Positions 34,355 through 41,945 are shown, numbered from the stretch's first letter. The stretch: 64,000 nt of DNA from JAAXGX01 sp965221595 (GCA_965221595.1 OZ244900.1:744001-808000), one strand, 5' to 3'. Made by a program: numbers and translations. Notes: generated by a model from the sequence alone, not told the origin.

Positions 34355-34573
34355 CGCGAGCAGTCTTCTTCCACTCGGAAGCCTCGCTCCGAGCAGCAGG
34401 CGCTGCCGGGTACGACCCCGGCCTCTTCCCTATCTCTTCGATTCTCTCTCGAACGCCGCCGTCCCGGCGGGCTGCCACCCGTCACTTCGACGGGCCATCG
34501 CCCGTCGTGCCAGCGGACGACACTGGTAACCGCCCGCGTCCGGATGGGCGCGGGAACTGGAGCATGAACGTAC

Positions 34574-35788
34574 ATGAAATTCGCTGAACTGGGCCTGCGC
34601 CCGGAACTGCTGCACGCGGTCGAGCGCGCCGGCTACGAAACCGCCACGCCGATCCAGGCTCGGGCCATTCCTGCTGCCCTCGACGGGCTGGATCTGATTG
34701 CCTGCGCACAGACCGGCAGCGGCAAGACGGCGGCCTTCCTGCTGCCCATCCTGCAGCGCTTGGCCGCCGGTCGGCCGTCGCCCGCTCCGCGTGCGCTGGT
34801 GGTCACCCCGACGCGCGAACTGGCCGCCCAGATCGTCGACGCAGCTCGCGAGTACGGCCGCCATTTGCACGTGCGCAGCGCCGCCGTCTTCGGCGGGGTC
34901 GGCATGGAGCCGCAGGAGCGCCGGCTGCGCGCCGGTCTGGACTTGCTCGTCGCTACCCCGGGACGGCTGCTCGATCATCTCGGGCGGGCGCATGTGCGGC
35001 TCAACCGGATCGAGACGCTGGTCCTCGACGAAGCAGACCGCATGCTCGATATGGGTTTCCTGCCCGCTGTGCGCCGCATCATCGAGAAGCTCCCGGCGAA
35101 CCGCCAGAACCTGTTCTTCTCGGCGACCATGCCGAACGAAGCCGAAGCTCTCATCCGGCGGACGGCCCGGAATCCCACCATGATCGAAGTGACCCGCCGC
35201 GGAACGCCGGTCAGCACCATCAGGCAGGTCGTCCACCCGGTAGAGATGACCGACAAGAAGGACCTGCTGAGCAGACTGCTCGACCGCGCGGAGATGGGAC
35301 CCACCCTGGTCTTCACGCGGACGAAGGCCCGCGCCAATCAACTGGTCCGGCGGCTGGAGAAGTCCGGCCGGCATGTGGCCGCCATCCACGGCAACAAGAG
35401 CCAGAGTGCACGGACTCGCGCGCTCGCCGGTTTTCGCGACGGCCGGATCGACACGCTGATCGCCACCGACATCGCCGCCCGCGGCATCGATGTCGAAGGG
35501 ATCAGCCACGTCATCAACTTCGACCTGCCGCACGTGCCCGAAGACTACGTGCACCGCATCGGCCGCACTGCGCGGGCCGGATCGAGTGGATACGCCGTCT
35601 CGCTGGCGGCGCCGGAGGAGAATGGGCAACTGGCCGCCATCGAGCGGCTGGTGGGGATCTCGATCGCGCGCGAGGTGGTAGCCGGGTTCAGCGCGGCAGT
35701 CGATTCGCCGTCGCCCGCGCGGCGGCGCCAATCGCCCCGCCCGAGGAGGCGTAACGCTCATCGGTCTCGGCTCTACTCGTCCAAATAG
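34574..35788 (+). CDS. DEAD-box ATP-dependent RNA helicase (RhlE type)
   Basis: This 404-residue helicase has all core motifs: the Q motif (TPIQ), AQTGSGKT (I), PTRELA (Ia), LDEADRMLD (II), FSATM (III), LIATDIAARGID (V) and HRIGRTARAG (VI). The C-terminus is short and basic, as in RhlE proteins that remodel ribosomal RNA or mRNA. The ATG at 34574 lies at the expected N-terminus. A leader of up to about 200 bases precedes it. It is the last clearly chromosomal-type gene before the mobile region. Confidence 0.92.
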   Translation: MKFAELGLRPELLHAVERAGYETATPIQARAIPAALDGLDLIACAQTGSGKTAAFLLPILQRLAAGRPSPAPRALVVTPTRELAAQIVDAAREYGRHLHVRSAAVFGGVGMEPQERRLRAGLDLLVATPGRLLDHLGRAHVRLNRIETLVLDEADRMLDMGFLPAVRRIIEKLPANRQNLFFSATMPNEAEALIRRTARNPTMIEVTRRGTPVSTIRQVVHPVEMTDKKDLLSRLLDRAEMGPTLVFTRTKARANQLVRRLEKSGRHVAAIHGNKSQSARTRALAGFRDGRIDTLIATDIAARGIDVEGISHVINFDLPHVPEDYVHRIGRTARAGSSGYAVSLAAPEENGQLAAIERLVGISIAREVVAGFSAAVDSPSPARRRQSPRPRRRNAHRSRLYSSK

Positions 35789-36072
35789 ACCTCCGCGATC
35801 GCGCTCCCGCTCTCGCCAGCCACGGCGTACGGGAGGAAGACGTAGTCGCTGTCGGTGTCCTCGAAGACCGCCGGATCGGGTCGGAAAGCCTGCTCACCGC
35901 GGCCGACCGCCGCGGGCTCGGGGCCTACGGCGGCGAAGTCCTCGCCCCCGTCGCCCACTACGAGGGCCTGACGCCAGCGTAGCGCTGGCCGCCGAGCCGG
36001 CAGGCTCCCGGTCCACGGGCGGAACGGGGATGGGTGCTGGCGTGGAGCGGCCGTTGCGGCCAGGGCCGTCAC
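35773..36072 (-). pseudogene. Possible gene remnant
   Basis: A 99-codon open frame overlaps the 3' end of the helicase gene. Only the last 35 codons (FEDTDSDYVFLPYA, ending EVYLDE) look protein-like. The upstream half is low-complexity and arginine-rich. No family is recognised and no ribosome-binding site is evident. It may be the end of a disrupted gene. Confidence 0.25.
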
Positions 36073-36400
36073 CGCCGTATCGGGATCACCCGGCTGCGCT
36101 CGCCGTCCAGGTACGCCGCCCAGTCGCTCATGAATCGGCGGCGGCGCTCGAAGACGTCGGACCGCGCGTAGGCAGCTTCCGTCTGGTTGCCGCCGCGGCG
36201 CCCAGCGCCGCCTCTATGACCTCGCGCGGGTGGTTCGTCCGATTCTGCGGCCTGGCGGCGCTAGCTCGACCGGAACCTGTGCGGGACCGCCGCGATGTCC
36301 TGATCCTCGACCAGCTTGGAGAGGGTCATGTCCGAGAGGACCTTCCCTCGGATGCTCGGGAACTTGCGGCCCGGCCTGGACGGGGTGTCCGCGCCGTCCA
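36069..36400 (-). pseudogene. Broken P4-type tyrosine integrase, C-terminal fragment
   Basis: Read on the minus strand, three pieces in shifting frames rebuild the end of a P4-family integrase. The first is KVLSDMTLSKLVEDQD with HRFRSS (the HxxR box), which then meets a stop codon. The second is NHPREVIEAALGAA in another frame. The third is TEAAYARSDVFERRRRFM, with the catalytic tyrosine, ending WAAYLDGERSRVIPIRR and a TGA. At least two frameshifts and one stop make it inactive, and the N-terminal two thirds are missing. Such integrases insert islands at tRNA 3' ends, and tRNA-Ala lies 2.7 kb to the left. Confidence 0.7.
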
Positions 36401-36419
36401 CTGATGCTCACGGGGCGCG

Positions 36420-36766
36420 GTGAACCCCGGGTTCGCGCCGCGTCGGACCGAAACCGCCGTATCGGGTTGCAGCAGCGAATCTACATACGCCGTTTCTTCG
36501 GGGTCAGTTTTCGATGTCGCCAGCAGGGACCTTGAAAGGAACACGTACGGATCCGCCCGAGACGTCCTCCCTGGAAGTGTGCAGTTTTCGGTTGCCATTG
36601 ACAGGGCCGGCCGCCGCTGCATCTGCACACCGCGCAGAAAGTGACTACCGCTTGTGCCACAAACCGGGAGGCTCGTTGGGGAACCTGCTACAACGCCCGT
36701 GATTGCCTGGTTCGGCAGCCCGCCGGGCCGGGCGCCGGCATGCCGTGATGAAGGAGGAACCTGACG
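36420..36766. other. Non-coding leader of the mobile element
   Basis: No gene is seen. The stretch holds the second copy of ACCGCCGTATCGGG (36453-36466; first copy 36071-36084), a TTGACA hexamer at 36598-36603 without a fitting -10, and a 15-base sequence at 36640-36654 that recurs at 41921. Confidence 0.5.
36640..36664 (+). repeat. Shared element-specific sequence, copy 1
   Basis: AGTGACTACCGCTTG is followed by a partly conserved ACAAaCCG. The same 15 bases and ACAA-CCG tail occur at 41921. Copy 1 lies 112 bases before the AlpA-like start and copy 2 lies 138 bases before the primase start, which suggests a shared regulator, initiator or nicking site. Confidence 0.55.
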
Positions 36767-37024
36767 ATGGCGCAGCTCTTGACGGTCCGGTCGGTGGCGA
36801 CCCAGCTCGGAGTCTCCCGGTCGAGTGTCTACAAGATGCTCGATCGCGGCGTGTTCCCGCAAGCGCCGGTCCGGCTGCCCAACGGCAGCCCCCGTTGGCC
36901 GCAGGACGTGGTCGACGAGTGGGTCGAAGCACACCGATGCGACGGTGAGCATCGCGGACACCGCGGTGTCCTGGCGGCCAGAGAGAGGGACCCGTGGCCC
37001 AGCTCCCGAGCGTCGGGGAGGTAG
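36767..37024 (+). CDS. AlpA/excisionase-type helix-turn-helix protein
   Basis: This 85-residue protein begins with a MerR/AlpA-like DNA-binding fold (LLTVRSVATQLGVSRSSVYK), then PNGSPRWPQDVVDEWVEAH, the usual wing and C-terminal helix. Such proteins regulate integrase genes or act as excisionases. The last 28 residues are arginine-rich and may be non-functional. A strong AAGGAGG lies nine bases upstream. A decayed duplicate follows immediately. Confidence 0.8.
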   Translation: MAQLLTVRSVATQLGVSRSSVYKMLDRGVFPQAPVRLPNGSPRWPQDVVDEWVEAHRCDGEHRGHRGVLAARERDPWPSSRASGR

Positions 37025-37140
37025 CGGTCCGGGGTCGGTCTCCCGGCCAACGTCCGAAAGATGTTCTACAGGGGCGTGTTCCCGCGGCTCCCGGAGAGAC
37101 GGGATCGGTCGACCACTTGCCTGCCGAGCGTGATTGCTGG
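36992..37140 (+). pseudogene. Decayed duplicate of the AlpA-like gene
   Basis: The DNA repeats the start of the gene at 36767 in degenerate form: GTGGCCCAGCTCCCGAGCGT aligns with the original ATG region, and further on the segment encoding RGVFPRLPE aligns with DRGVFPQAP. The pieces lie in different frames, so it is not translated as one protein. It looks like a tandem duplication that lost function. Confidence 0.55.
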
Positions 37141-37226
37141 GGCAAAGGACACGCAGTCCGGCGCTCCTGCCGGCTCCCGGCGCCGGCGCTCGTCGCAGAG
37201 CGTCCCTGACAGCGAAGGAGTGACGC

Positions 37227-37454
37227 ATGGAAGACCCGAACGACGCGCTGTACGACCCTGACCCCGCGGCTGACAAGCGGAAGTGCTACACGGTCAGACG
37301 CTCTGTCGCCTTGTCGGCCTATTGGTACGACCGGGTACGGCAGGTCGCGACCAGCTCGAACCTCAGGCCGGGGGTGATCCTGCGCAACGCCATCAAGCTG
37401 GGCTTGGTCCAGCTTGAGGAGCGGTCGCGGCCGGAGGGTAAAGAGAGCCCGTAG
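37227..37454 (+). CDS. Small hypothetical protein, possible ribbon-helix-helix
   Basis: This 75-residue protein is not recognised. YTVRRSVALSAYWYDRVRQVATSSN followed by PGVILRNAIKLGL resembles the strand-helix-helix order of Arc/MetJ-type DNA-binding proteins. GAAGGAG precedes the ATG. It lies between the AlpA-like genes and the replication gene and may regulate the latter. Confidence 0.55.
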   Translation: MEDPNDALYDPDPAADKRKCYTVRRSVALSAYWYDRVRQVATSSNLRPGVILRNAIKLGLVQLEERSRPEGKESP

Positions 37455-37510
37455 CGGGGCGGGATGCCGGATGGCCGTCTCGCCTCGCTCAGGCAACTGT
37501 TCCGGTGTCG

Positions 37511-37524
37511 CCGCCCGCGGGCGG
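37511..37524. repeat. 14-bp perfect palindrome upstream of rep
   Basis: CCGCCCGCGGGCGG reads the same on both strands. It lies in the 300-base gap before the replication initiator gene, which holds no other gene. It could be an autoregulatory site, but GC-rich palindromes also arise by chance. Confidence 0.3.
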
Positions 37525-37752
37525 CAACGAGACATACGGTTCGTCGCGGCCCAGAGCCGAGAGCGGCCTGTGGACGGTGGTGCGACCCGGTCCGCGGGCG
37601 GAACCGCACGGCTGAAGGGTTGAGGGGCCGGCGGGGTTGCGGGCGCGGCGGCTCTCGTCCTCGGGCGGCCACTGTGGGTGGGGGTGTGGGCGGCGAGTGG
37701 TGCCCGAGGTCCCGGTTTCGACAGTCGAGTCGCGCAGTGTGGCGCGTGGGCC

Positions 37753-38805
37753 ATGCCTTCGAGATTGACCGGCCCCTCCCTGCAAGGGTCCGTGCGTCCG
37801 GGCTTCTCGGCGAGGTCCGGCGAGACACCGCCCGGGGCGTCCGGTGTCCTCGCCGACCCGCCGCCGGAGTCAGGCCTCGGCGACCCACCGGCTCGACGCA
37901 GCGCGGCGCTCCCCGCGCCGCGGGGCGGCCACTGGACCCGCGACGATCAGATCGACGGCCTGATGCGGGTGGCCGACCGGCCGCCCGACGTCGGGTTCAT
38001 GGTGCGCCTGCTGGCGCTCTGCACGCTGCCCCGGACCGATCCCGGCACGCTCACCCACTACGTGCGGCGGAACGGCCGGTACGCGCTCGTGGTGGTCGCG
38101 GGCGGCCCGGAGCCGCGGTTGCCGTTCGGCGCGTTGCCGAGGCTGGTGCTCGCGTGGGTCTGCACGGAGGCGGTGAGGACGCGCTCGAGGCGTCTCGTGC
38201 TGGGCCGCTCGGTAGCGGAGTTCATGCGGCGGCTCGGCGTGCAGTCGAGCGACAGCGCGGGGCGCAACGGGATCCGCACACGCCTCCGTGAACAGATGAT
38301 GCGGCTGTTCCGTGCGTCGGTCGAGCTGACGCAGGACCTGCCGGATGGCGTGCACACCGTCGGGGACCGCATCACCACCGACATGAGACTGTGGTGGAGC
38401 CCGCGGCGTTTCGACGATACGGTCTCGTGGGACGGCACGGTCGTGCTCGGCCACGACTTCTTCAACGAGATCCTGGCCGCGCCCGTTCCGATCGATCTGC
38501 ACGTCGTCCGGGAGCTGAAGCGCAGCTCCCTCGGCCTCGACCTGTATCTCTGGCTGACCTACCGACTGTTCCGCCTCGATCGCCCGCTCAGGCTGACGTG
38601 GCGGCAGGTGTACCGGCAGTTCGCGCTCCGCCCGGAGCTGGAACGGCGGGAGTCGGTCAAGGACTTCCGCAAGGACGTGCTGCGCGAGCTCGGGAAGATC
38701 GCGATCGCCTGGCCCCAGTTCTCGTACTCGACGCCGAAGGGGTGTCTCGTCCTGTACCCGTCGCCACCGCGCGTCTCTCCGGTGGTTTCCACAGAAGCCA
38801 TGTGA
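37753..38805 (+). CDS. RepA-type plasmid replication initiator
   Basis: This protein of about 350 residues matches the plasmid RepA family. The conserved part starts near HWTRDDQIDGLM and includes GIRTRLREQMMRLFRAS, WDGTVVLGHDFFNEI, DLHVVRELKRSSLGLDLY and YRQFALRPE, a winged-helix initiator pattern. It should bind iterons, and an iteron array lies directly downstream. The ATG at 37753 is a guess because no good ribosome-binding site is visible; GTG 37678 is in frame and the first 60 residues are not conserved. A self-replicating origin on an integrated element marks a plasmid or a replicating conjugative element. Confidence 0.8.
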   Translation: MPSRLTGPSLQGSVRPGFSARSGETPPGASGVLADPPPESGLGDPPARRSAALPAPRGGHWTRDDQIDGLMRVADRPPDVGFMVRLLALCTLPRTDPGTLTHYVRRNGRYALVVVAGGPEPRLPFGALPRLVLAWVCTEAVRTRSRRLVLGRSVAEFMRRLGVQSSDSAGRNGIRTRLREQMMRLFRASVELTQDLPDGVHTVGDRITTDMRLWWSPRRFDDTVSWDGTVVLGHDFFNEILAAPVPIDLHVVRELKRSSLGLDLYLWLTYRLFRLDRPLRLTWRQVYRQFALRPELERRESVKDFRKDVLRELGKIAIAWPQFSYSTPKGCLVLYPSPPRVSPVVSTEAM

Positions 38806-38820
38806 ATCCCGGCGTTTTCC

Positions 38821-38958
38821 CCGCATGAACGCCCCCCCGCCATCGCGGCCGGCGCCCGCATAAACGCCCCCCTAAGGCGCTCTCGCGCCCGCATAAACGC
38901 CCCCCGTACGTACAAGTAGCTTGGAGCTCAAGTAGTCAGAGACCGTACAAGTAGTTGG
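38821..38958 (+). repeat. Iteron array, candidate replication origin
   Basis: Three direct repeats of CCGCATAAACGCCCCCC lie at 38821-38837 (one mismatch, G for A), 38856-38872 and 38889-38905, spaced 35 and 33 bases. They are followed by two copies of GTACAAGTAG (38910-38919 and 38945-38954) and a partial CTCAAGTAG (38927-38935). Position next to rep and near-helical spacing fit initiator-binding iterons. Confidence 0.7.
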
Positions 38959-38989
38959 CGTTCCGCGTTGTGGATGAGCTTCATCGCGA

Positions 38990-39355
38990 CGGTTGGAGCC
39001 GCGTCGGCGCGGTGTGCGGGCGATGCACAGGGGGGGCTGCCGTGCCGACGGGGATCAACAGCGGCGCGATGCGGTGCGGACTTCAAGGGCTGACCACGTC
39101 GGCACTTCGCTCGAAGTACGTGGCTCGCAGCGGGGCGTTGTCCAGTTGCGCGGGCGTTGCGTCGACGGGCTCCAGCATGCTGCCGCACAACGGCTTCAGC
39201 ACAGTCATGCGGTGGGCGCTCCGCGCAGGACCGGGGCGCGGGAAGAGCGAGATTCTCGAGTTCGAAGCGTGCAGCAGGCGCGAACCACGGGCGGTCAGGG
39301 CCGCGGCGACGCACGGACCGAGGCGCGACCTCGTGGGGCAGGCAGGAGGCGAACT
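38990..39355. other. No gene recognised
   Basis: This stretch lies between the iterons and the minus-strand membrane-anchored protein. Long open frames exist on both strands but show no family features. It may belong to the origin region. Confidence 0.4.
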
Positions 39356-40003
39356 TCAGGGCGCGGGCGACGCGGGGCCGTCCGGTGTGTCCGCGCGCCG
39401 CAGGCTCCGTTCGCACGCCGCGTGGGCGGCAGCGCGCAGCGGCTCCATGAACGCTCCCGGGGCGGCGACGCTGCGGATCTCGCGTGAGTCGATGCGGCCG
39501 GCGTCGAGGTGCGCCTGGAGGAACCTGCGTTCCTCGTCCCAGTGGTACAGCCGTCCATCCGGCGCCTGCATGACGGAGAGGTGGGCCGGCCCGTCCGGCG
39601 CATGGAGGCAGATGAGCTCGAGCCGGTCGATGTCGGGCAGGGGCCAGTCGTAGGCGCTCGGGAGCTGCGCGTACAGCGAGACCGTCTCCGGAGTCAGGGA
39701 GTACGCGGCCGGGTCGATCACGCGCCAGGGCGCCGATCGTGTCGGCGGCGCAGGTCCCGGCGGCTCGGTATCCACGGAGCCCGGACCGGGCGCGGCTGTA
39801 TCGGTGGTGTCTCGGGGCAGCGGGGCGGGCGGCCCGTCGAGGGCCGGGGTGACGATCACCGGCGGCGCCGGAAGGTCGGGTCCCCCCGCTGGGCATTCCG
39901 GGACGGGGACCTGCGCGAGCCACGTCAGGGCTGCGCAGGTCGCGGCGACGAGGGTCCCGACCACGGTGCCTTGCGTCAGCTTCGGTGTGTTCCACTGCGG
40001 CAT
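39356..40003 (-). CDS. Hypothetical protein with N-terminal membrane anchor
   Basis: This 215-residue protein has one hydrophobic segment at about residues 12-30, then a proline-rich spacer (about 35-90) and a soluble C-terminal domain (SAYDWPLPDIDRLELICLH) with no family I recognise. It probably faces the periplasm. It follows the partition pair on the same strand by four bases, so it belongs to that operon. An entry-exclusion or envelope role is possible for such plasmid proteins but is not shown. Confidence 0.55.
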   Translation of the reverse strand: MPQWNTPKLTQGTVVGTLVAATCAALTWLAQVPVPECPAGGPDLPAPPVIVTPALDGPPAPLPRDTTDTAAPGPGSVDTEPPGPAPPTRSAPWRVIDPAAYSLTPETVSLYAQLPSAYDWPLPDIDRLELICLHAPDGPAHLSVMQAPDGRLYHWDEERRFLQAHLDAGRIDSREIRSVAAPGAFMEPLRAAAHAACERSLRRADTPDGPASPAP

Positions 40004-40006
40004 CTC

Positions 40007-40303
40007 TCAGGTCTCCTTCTGCTGTCGGACGTAGGCGCGCAAGGCCTCGACCACCATGTCCTGCAGGCTGACGTCCTTCTCGACGCTGAGGCGTCGGAGG
40101 GTCTTGTGGACATCGGCCGGCAGCCGCGCGCTCAGGTACTTCCAGTTCCGGCCATTGGCCGCGGCCGATACGGCCGGCGTTTCGGCCACCTCGGCGCTGC
40201 CGGGCGGATCGGGTGGCGCCGGGCGCTGCCCACCGACCACGCGGCTGTGCGTCTTCGACCAGGCGCTGGCGAGCCCGGTGCGTTGTCGCGGTGTGGGCGT
40301 CAT
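40007..40303 (-). CDS. Ribbon-helix-helix partition partner (ParG/CopG-like)
   Basis: This 98-residue protein has a disordered basic N-terminus and a C-terminal ribbon-helix-helix (YLSARLPADVHKTLRRLSVE, then SLQDMVVEALRAYV). It overlaps parA by four bases, the usual layout of ParA with a small centromere-binding partner. It should bind the repeats upstream of parA and activate the ParA ATPase. Confidence 0.75.
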   Translation of the reverse strand: MTPTPRQRTGLASAWSKTHSRVVGGQRPAPPDPPGSAEVAETPAVSAAANGRNWKYLSARLPADVHKTLRRLSVEKDVSLQDMVVEALRAYVRQQKET

Positions 40304-41007
40304 GCCGCCTGCCCCTTGCTGGCGGCCGGAACGATGCCGGCGCCCCGCAGCCATCCGAAGAGGGCGCGTAGCTCGTGGGCCGCCTTCCCGGCGGGCTCGT
40401 ACTCGGCCGCGCAGCGCCCCAAGTTGAAGCTGTTGACGTGGGCCACGCGCCGGTGCAGCACCACCGGCGCGACCGCCGCCGCAGCGGTTCCGATGACGGT
40501 CCGCGCGTCTCCCGTGCTGGGGTGGTTGACGAGCGCGAGGTTGAGCACGATGGTCGCCGGAGTCCTCGCGACCTCCGCGATGTCTATCGTCGTCGTGATG
40601 GCGGCGAGGTCCGGGAAGCTGGGCTGGAGCGGTATGAGGATGTGGTCGCTCAACCTCGCGACGGTCACGGCGTCGGCTCCGCTGTGGGGCGCCGTGTCGG
40701 TCACGATCAGCTCGGCCCCGTCCTGCCCGAGGGCGTCGACGAGGGCCTGCATCCGGCTGCTCGGCGTGGCGAAGACGGGCGGGTCCTCCTCGCCGTTGGC
40801 CCGCCGAAGGTCGTGCCACTTCGCCGCCGAGGCCTGGGGGTCGAGGTCGAGGATGGCGGTCGCCGTCCCGGCCCGGGCGGCCAGGGCCGCGAGGGCGCAC
40901 GACAGCGTCGTCTTCCCCGTGCCTCCCTTCTGGGAGAGCACACTCACGACCCGGGGCCGCGGGGCGTCCGGACGCTCAGTTCGCGTTGCGGTGTCGATGT
41001 CCGTCAT
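40300..41007 (-). CDS. parA: ParA-family partition ATPase
   Basis: This 235-residue protein has the deviant Walker A motif KGGTGKTT (residues 27-34), LDLDPQASAAKW and VTDTAPHSG. It lacks an N-terminal DNA-binding domain, as in type Ib ParA proteins that pair with a ribbon-helix-helix partner. It partitions the element at cell division, which implies extrachromosomal existence at least part of the time. Operator-like repeats lie immediately upstream. Confidence 0.9.
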   Translation of the reverse strand: MTDIDTATRTERPDAPRPRVVSVLSQKGGTGKTTLSCALAALAARAGTATAILDLDPQASAAKWHDLRRANGEEDPPVFATPSSRMQALVDALGQDGAELIVTDTAPHSGADAVTVARLSDHILIPLQPSFPDLAAITTTIDIAEVARTPATIVLNLALVNHPSTGDARTVIGTAAAAVAPVVLHRRVAHVNSFNLGRCAAEYEPAGKAAHELRALFGWLRGAGIVPAASKGQAA

Positions 41008-41033
41008 CGGGTGCTCCTGCGGGTGTGCGTGAT

Positions 41034-41111
41034 CTGACGTGCGCGTCGTTTGACGCTCGCGCGGCTCCGCGTGCGCGTCCCTTCACGTAGGCGTCACTTG
41101 ACGCGTGCGCG
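41034..41111. promoter_or_regulatory. Candidate parS/operator repeats upstream of parA
   Basis: Three direct repeats of the form yTGACGynnGCG occur: CTGACGTGCGCG (41034), TTGACGCTCGCG (41050) and TTGACGCGTGCGCG (41098). The last overlaps the inverted repeat GCGTCActTGACGC (41091-41104). A related GCGTCGattCGACGC lies at 41220-41234. The cluster sits 27-104 bases before parA, where partition operators and centromeres are expected. Confidence 0.55.
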
Positions 41112-41403
41112 CCTTGCCGCGATACGGGTGTTCCCGCGGTCGAGGGTGTCGCCGCGTTGCGCGCATGCGTCAGTATCCGGCCTCCCGAGCTGCGATGGTT
41201 GTGTGCGTACATCAAGTGAGCGTCGATTCGACGCGCCAAGGTCGTTGCCGCCGGCCCCGGCGTCACGGGGCCCTTGCGGGTCGCGGGGCCTGAAGCGGCT
41301 GCCGGCGGCCGTGGGGATCCTGCCCCGCCGGGCGGCCTCCTGGCCGGCGGCCGGTTCGGTTGCGCGCCGCGGCGCGTCGAGCCTTCCTGCAAGGAAGAAT
41401 GGC

Positions 41404-41498
41404 CCCTGAGCGACCCCGGTCGGTTCGGGAGTGAGGCTCATCGGCCCGCGCAGTCTGCGGGCCGGGAGCCTTACGGCCCGGACCGGGGTCGCTCAGGG
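41404..41498. other. Three-tier hairpin element
   Basis: An 18-bp perfect inverted repeat (41404-41421 with 41481-41498, CCCTGAGCGACCCCGGTC) encloses a 9-bp stem (GTGAGGCTC with GAGCCTTAC, one G-T pair) and an innermost 8-bp stem (CGGCCCGC with GCGGGCCG) around a 7-base loop. All three are nested. It may be a folded RNA, a single-strand origin or part of an origin of transfer. Confidence 0.6.
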
Positions 41499-41515
41499 TC
41501 ACTCAGACCAGTCTC

Positions 41516-41661
41516 GGGGTTAGCCCCCGGGGATCTCGTGTTTCGCGGTAAGCGCCTGTCGGAAAGGGACTTGTTTCTCGTGGCTCCCCAGGGCTAGGAG
41601 CTCCGAGATCCAGCGGATCTCGATTCTCGTGGTGTTCCTGCCTGGGGGTTGGCCCCCGGGG
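41516..41661. repeat. Repeated GC hairpin motifs and an 8-bp stem-loop
   Basis: GGGGTTAGCCCCCGGGG (41516-41532) recurs with one mismatch at 41645-41661. Between them CGAGATCC and GGATCTCG (41604-41611, 41615-41622) form a perfect stem with a three-base loop. Together with the nested hairpin just upstream they fill a non-coding kilobase between divergent operons. The rest of 41662-42073 holds no recognised gene. Confidence 0.5.
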
Positions 41662-41920
41662 TCACAGGAGGGCGAGAGCCCTGAGCGCTCGCGCCGGTTC
41701 TCGATGTGGGCGGGGCTGGGGCGAACCCGGGACAAGTGGGCTCGTCAGGAAGCTCCCGGCGGCACGACTGTCGTCGGGATGTCGGCGGTGATGCGGAGCA
41801 CTTGGCTCCGCGGTCACAGGCTCGGCGCCCCAACCGTCGGGCGAAGCGCGCAGACGTGTGTGGCGCTGCAAGTGTATGTGATCCGCGCGCCCGGTGCGGG
41901 CATCCGCGGCCCGGGCTGGT

Positions 41921-41945
41921 AGTGACTACCGCTTGGGGTACAACC
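41921..41945 (+). repeat. Shared element-specific sequence, copy 2
   Basis: AGTGACTACCGCTTG with the following ACAACCG matches copy 1 at 36640. It lies 138 bases upstream of the primase gene, in the leader of the large plus-strand operon. Confidence 0.55.

Larger units (their letters stand above)
33353..34573. other. Gene-poor stretch after tRNA-Ala
   Basis: No convincing gene is seen in these 1.2 kb. Open frames on both strands lack family features. A plus-strand segment near 34060-34190 reads like the end of a winged-helix regulator (RYQDLRAAL, then YALTPAGRS), but its upstream part lies in another frame, so it is at best a decayed gene. Two palindromes are recorded separately. The region looks like decaying DNA next to a tRNA integration site. 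Confidence 0.5.

Noticed and set aside
36598..36626. TTGACA hexamer as a promoter for the AlpA-like gene
   Set aside because: No acceptable -10 lies 16-18 bases downstream (ATCTGC at 17), so only half a promoter is present.
38821..38958. Iteron array considered as a CRISPR array
   Set aside because: The repeats are only 17 bases with 16-18-base gaps, number three and lie beside a replication gene. No cas gene is present.
38928..39995. Minus-strand open frame between the origin and the partition operon
   Set aside because: It overlaps the better-supported gene at 39356-40003 in another frame and shows no protein-like pattern.
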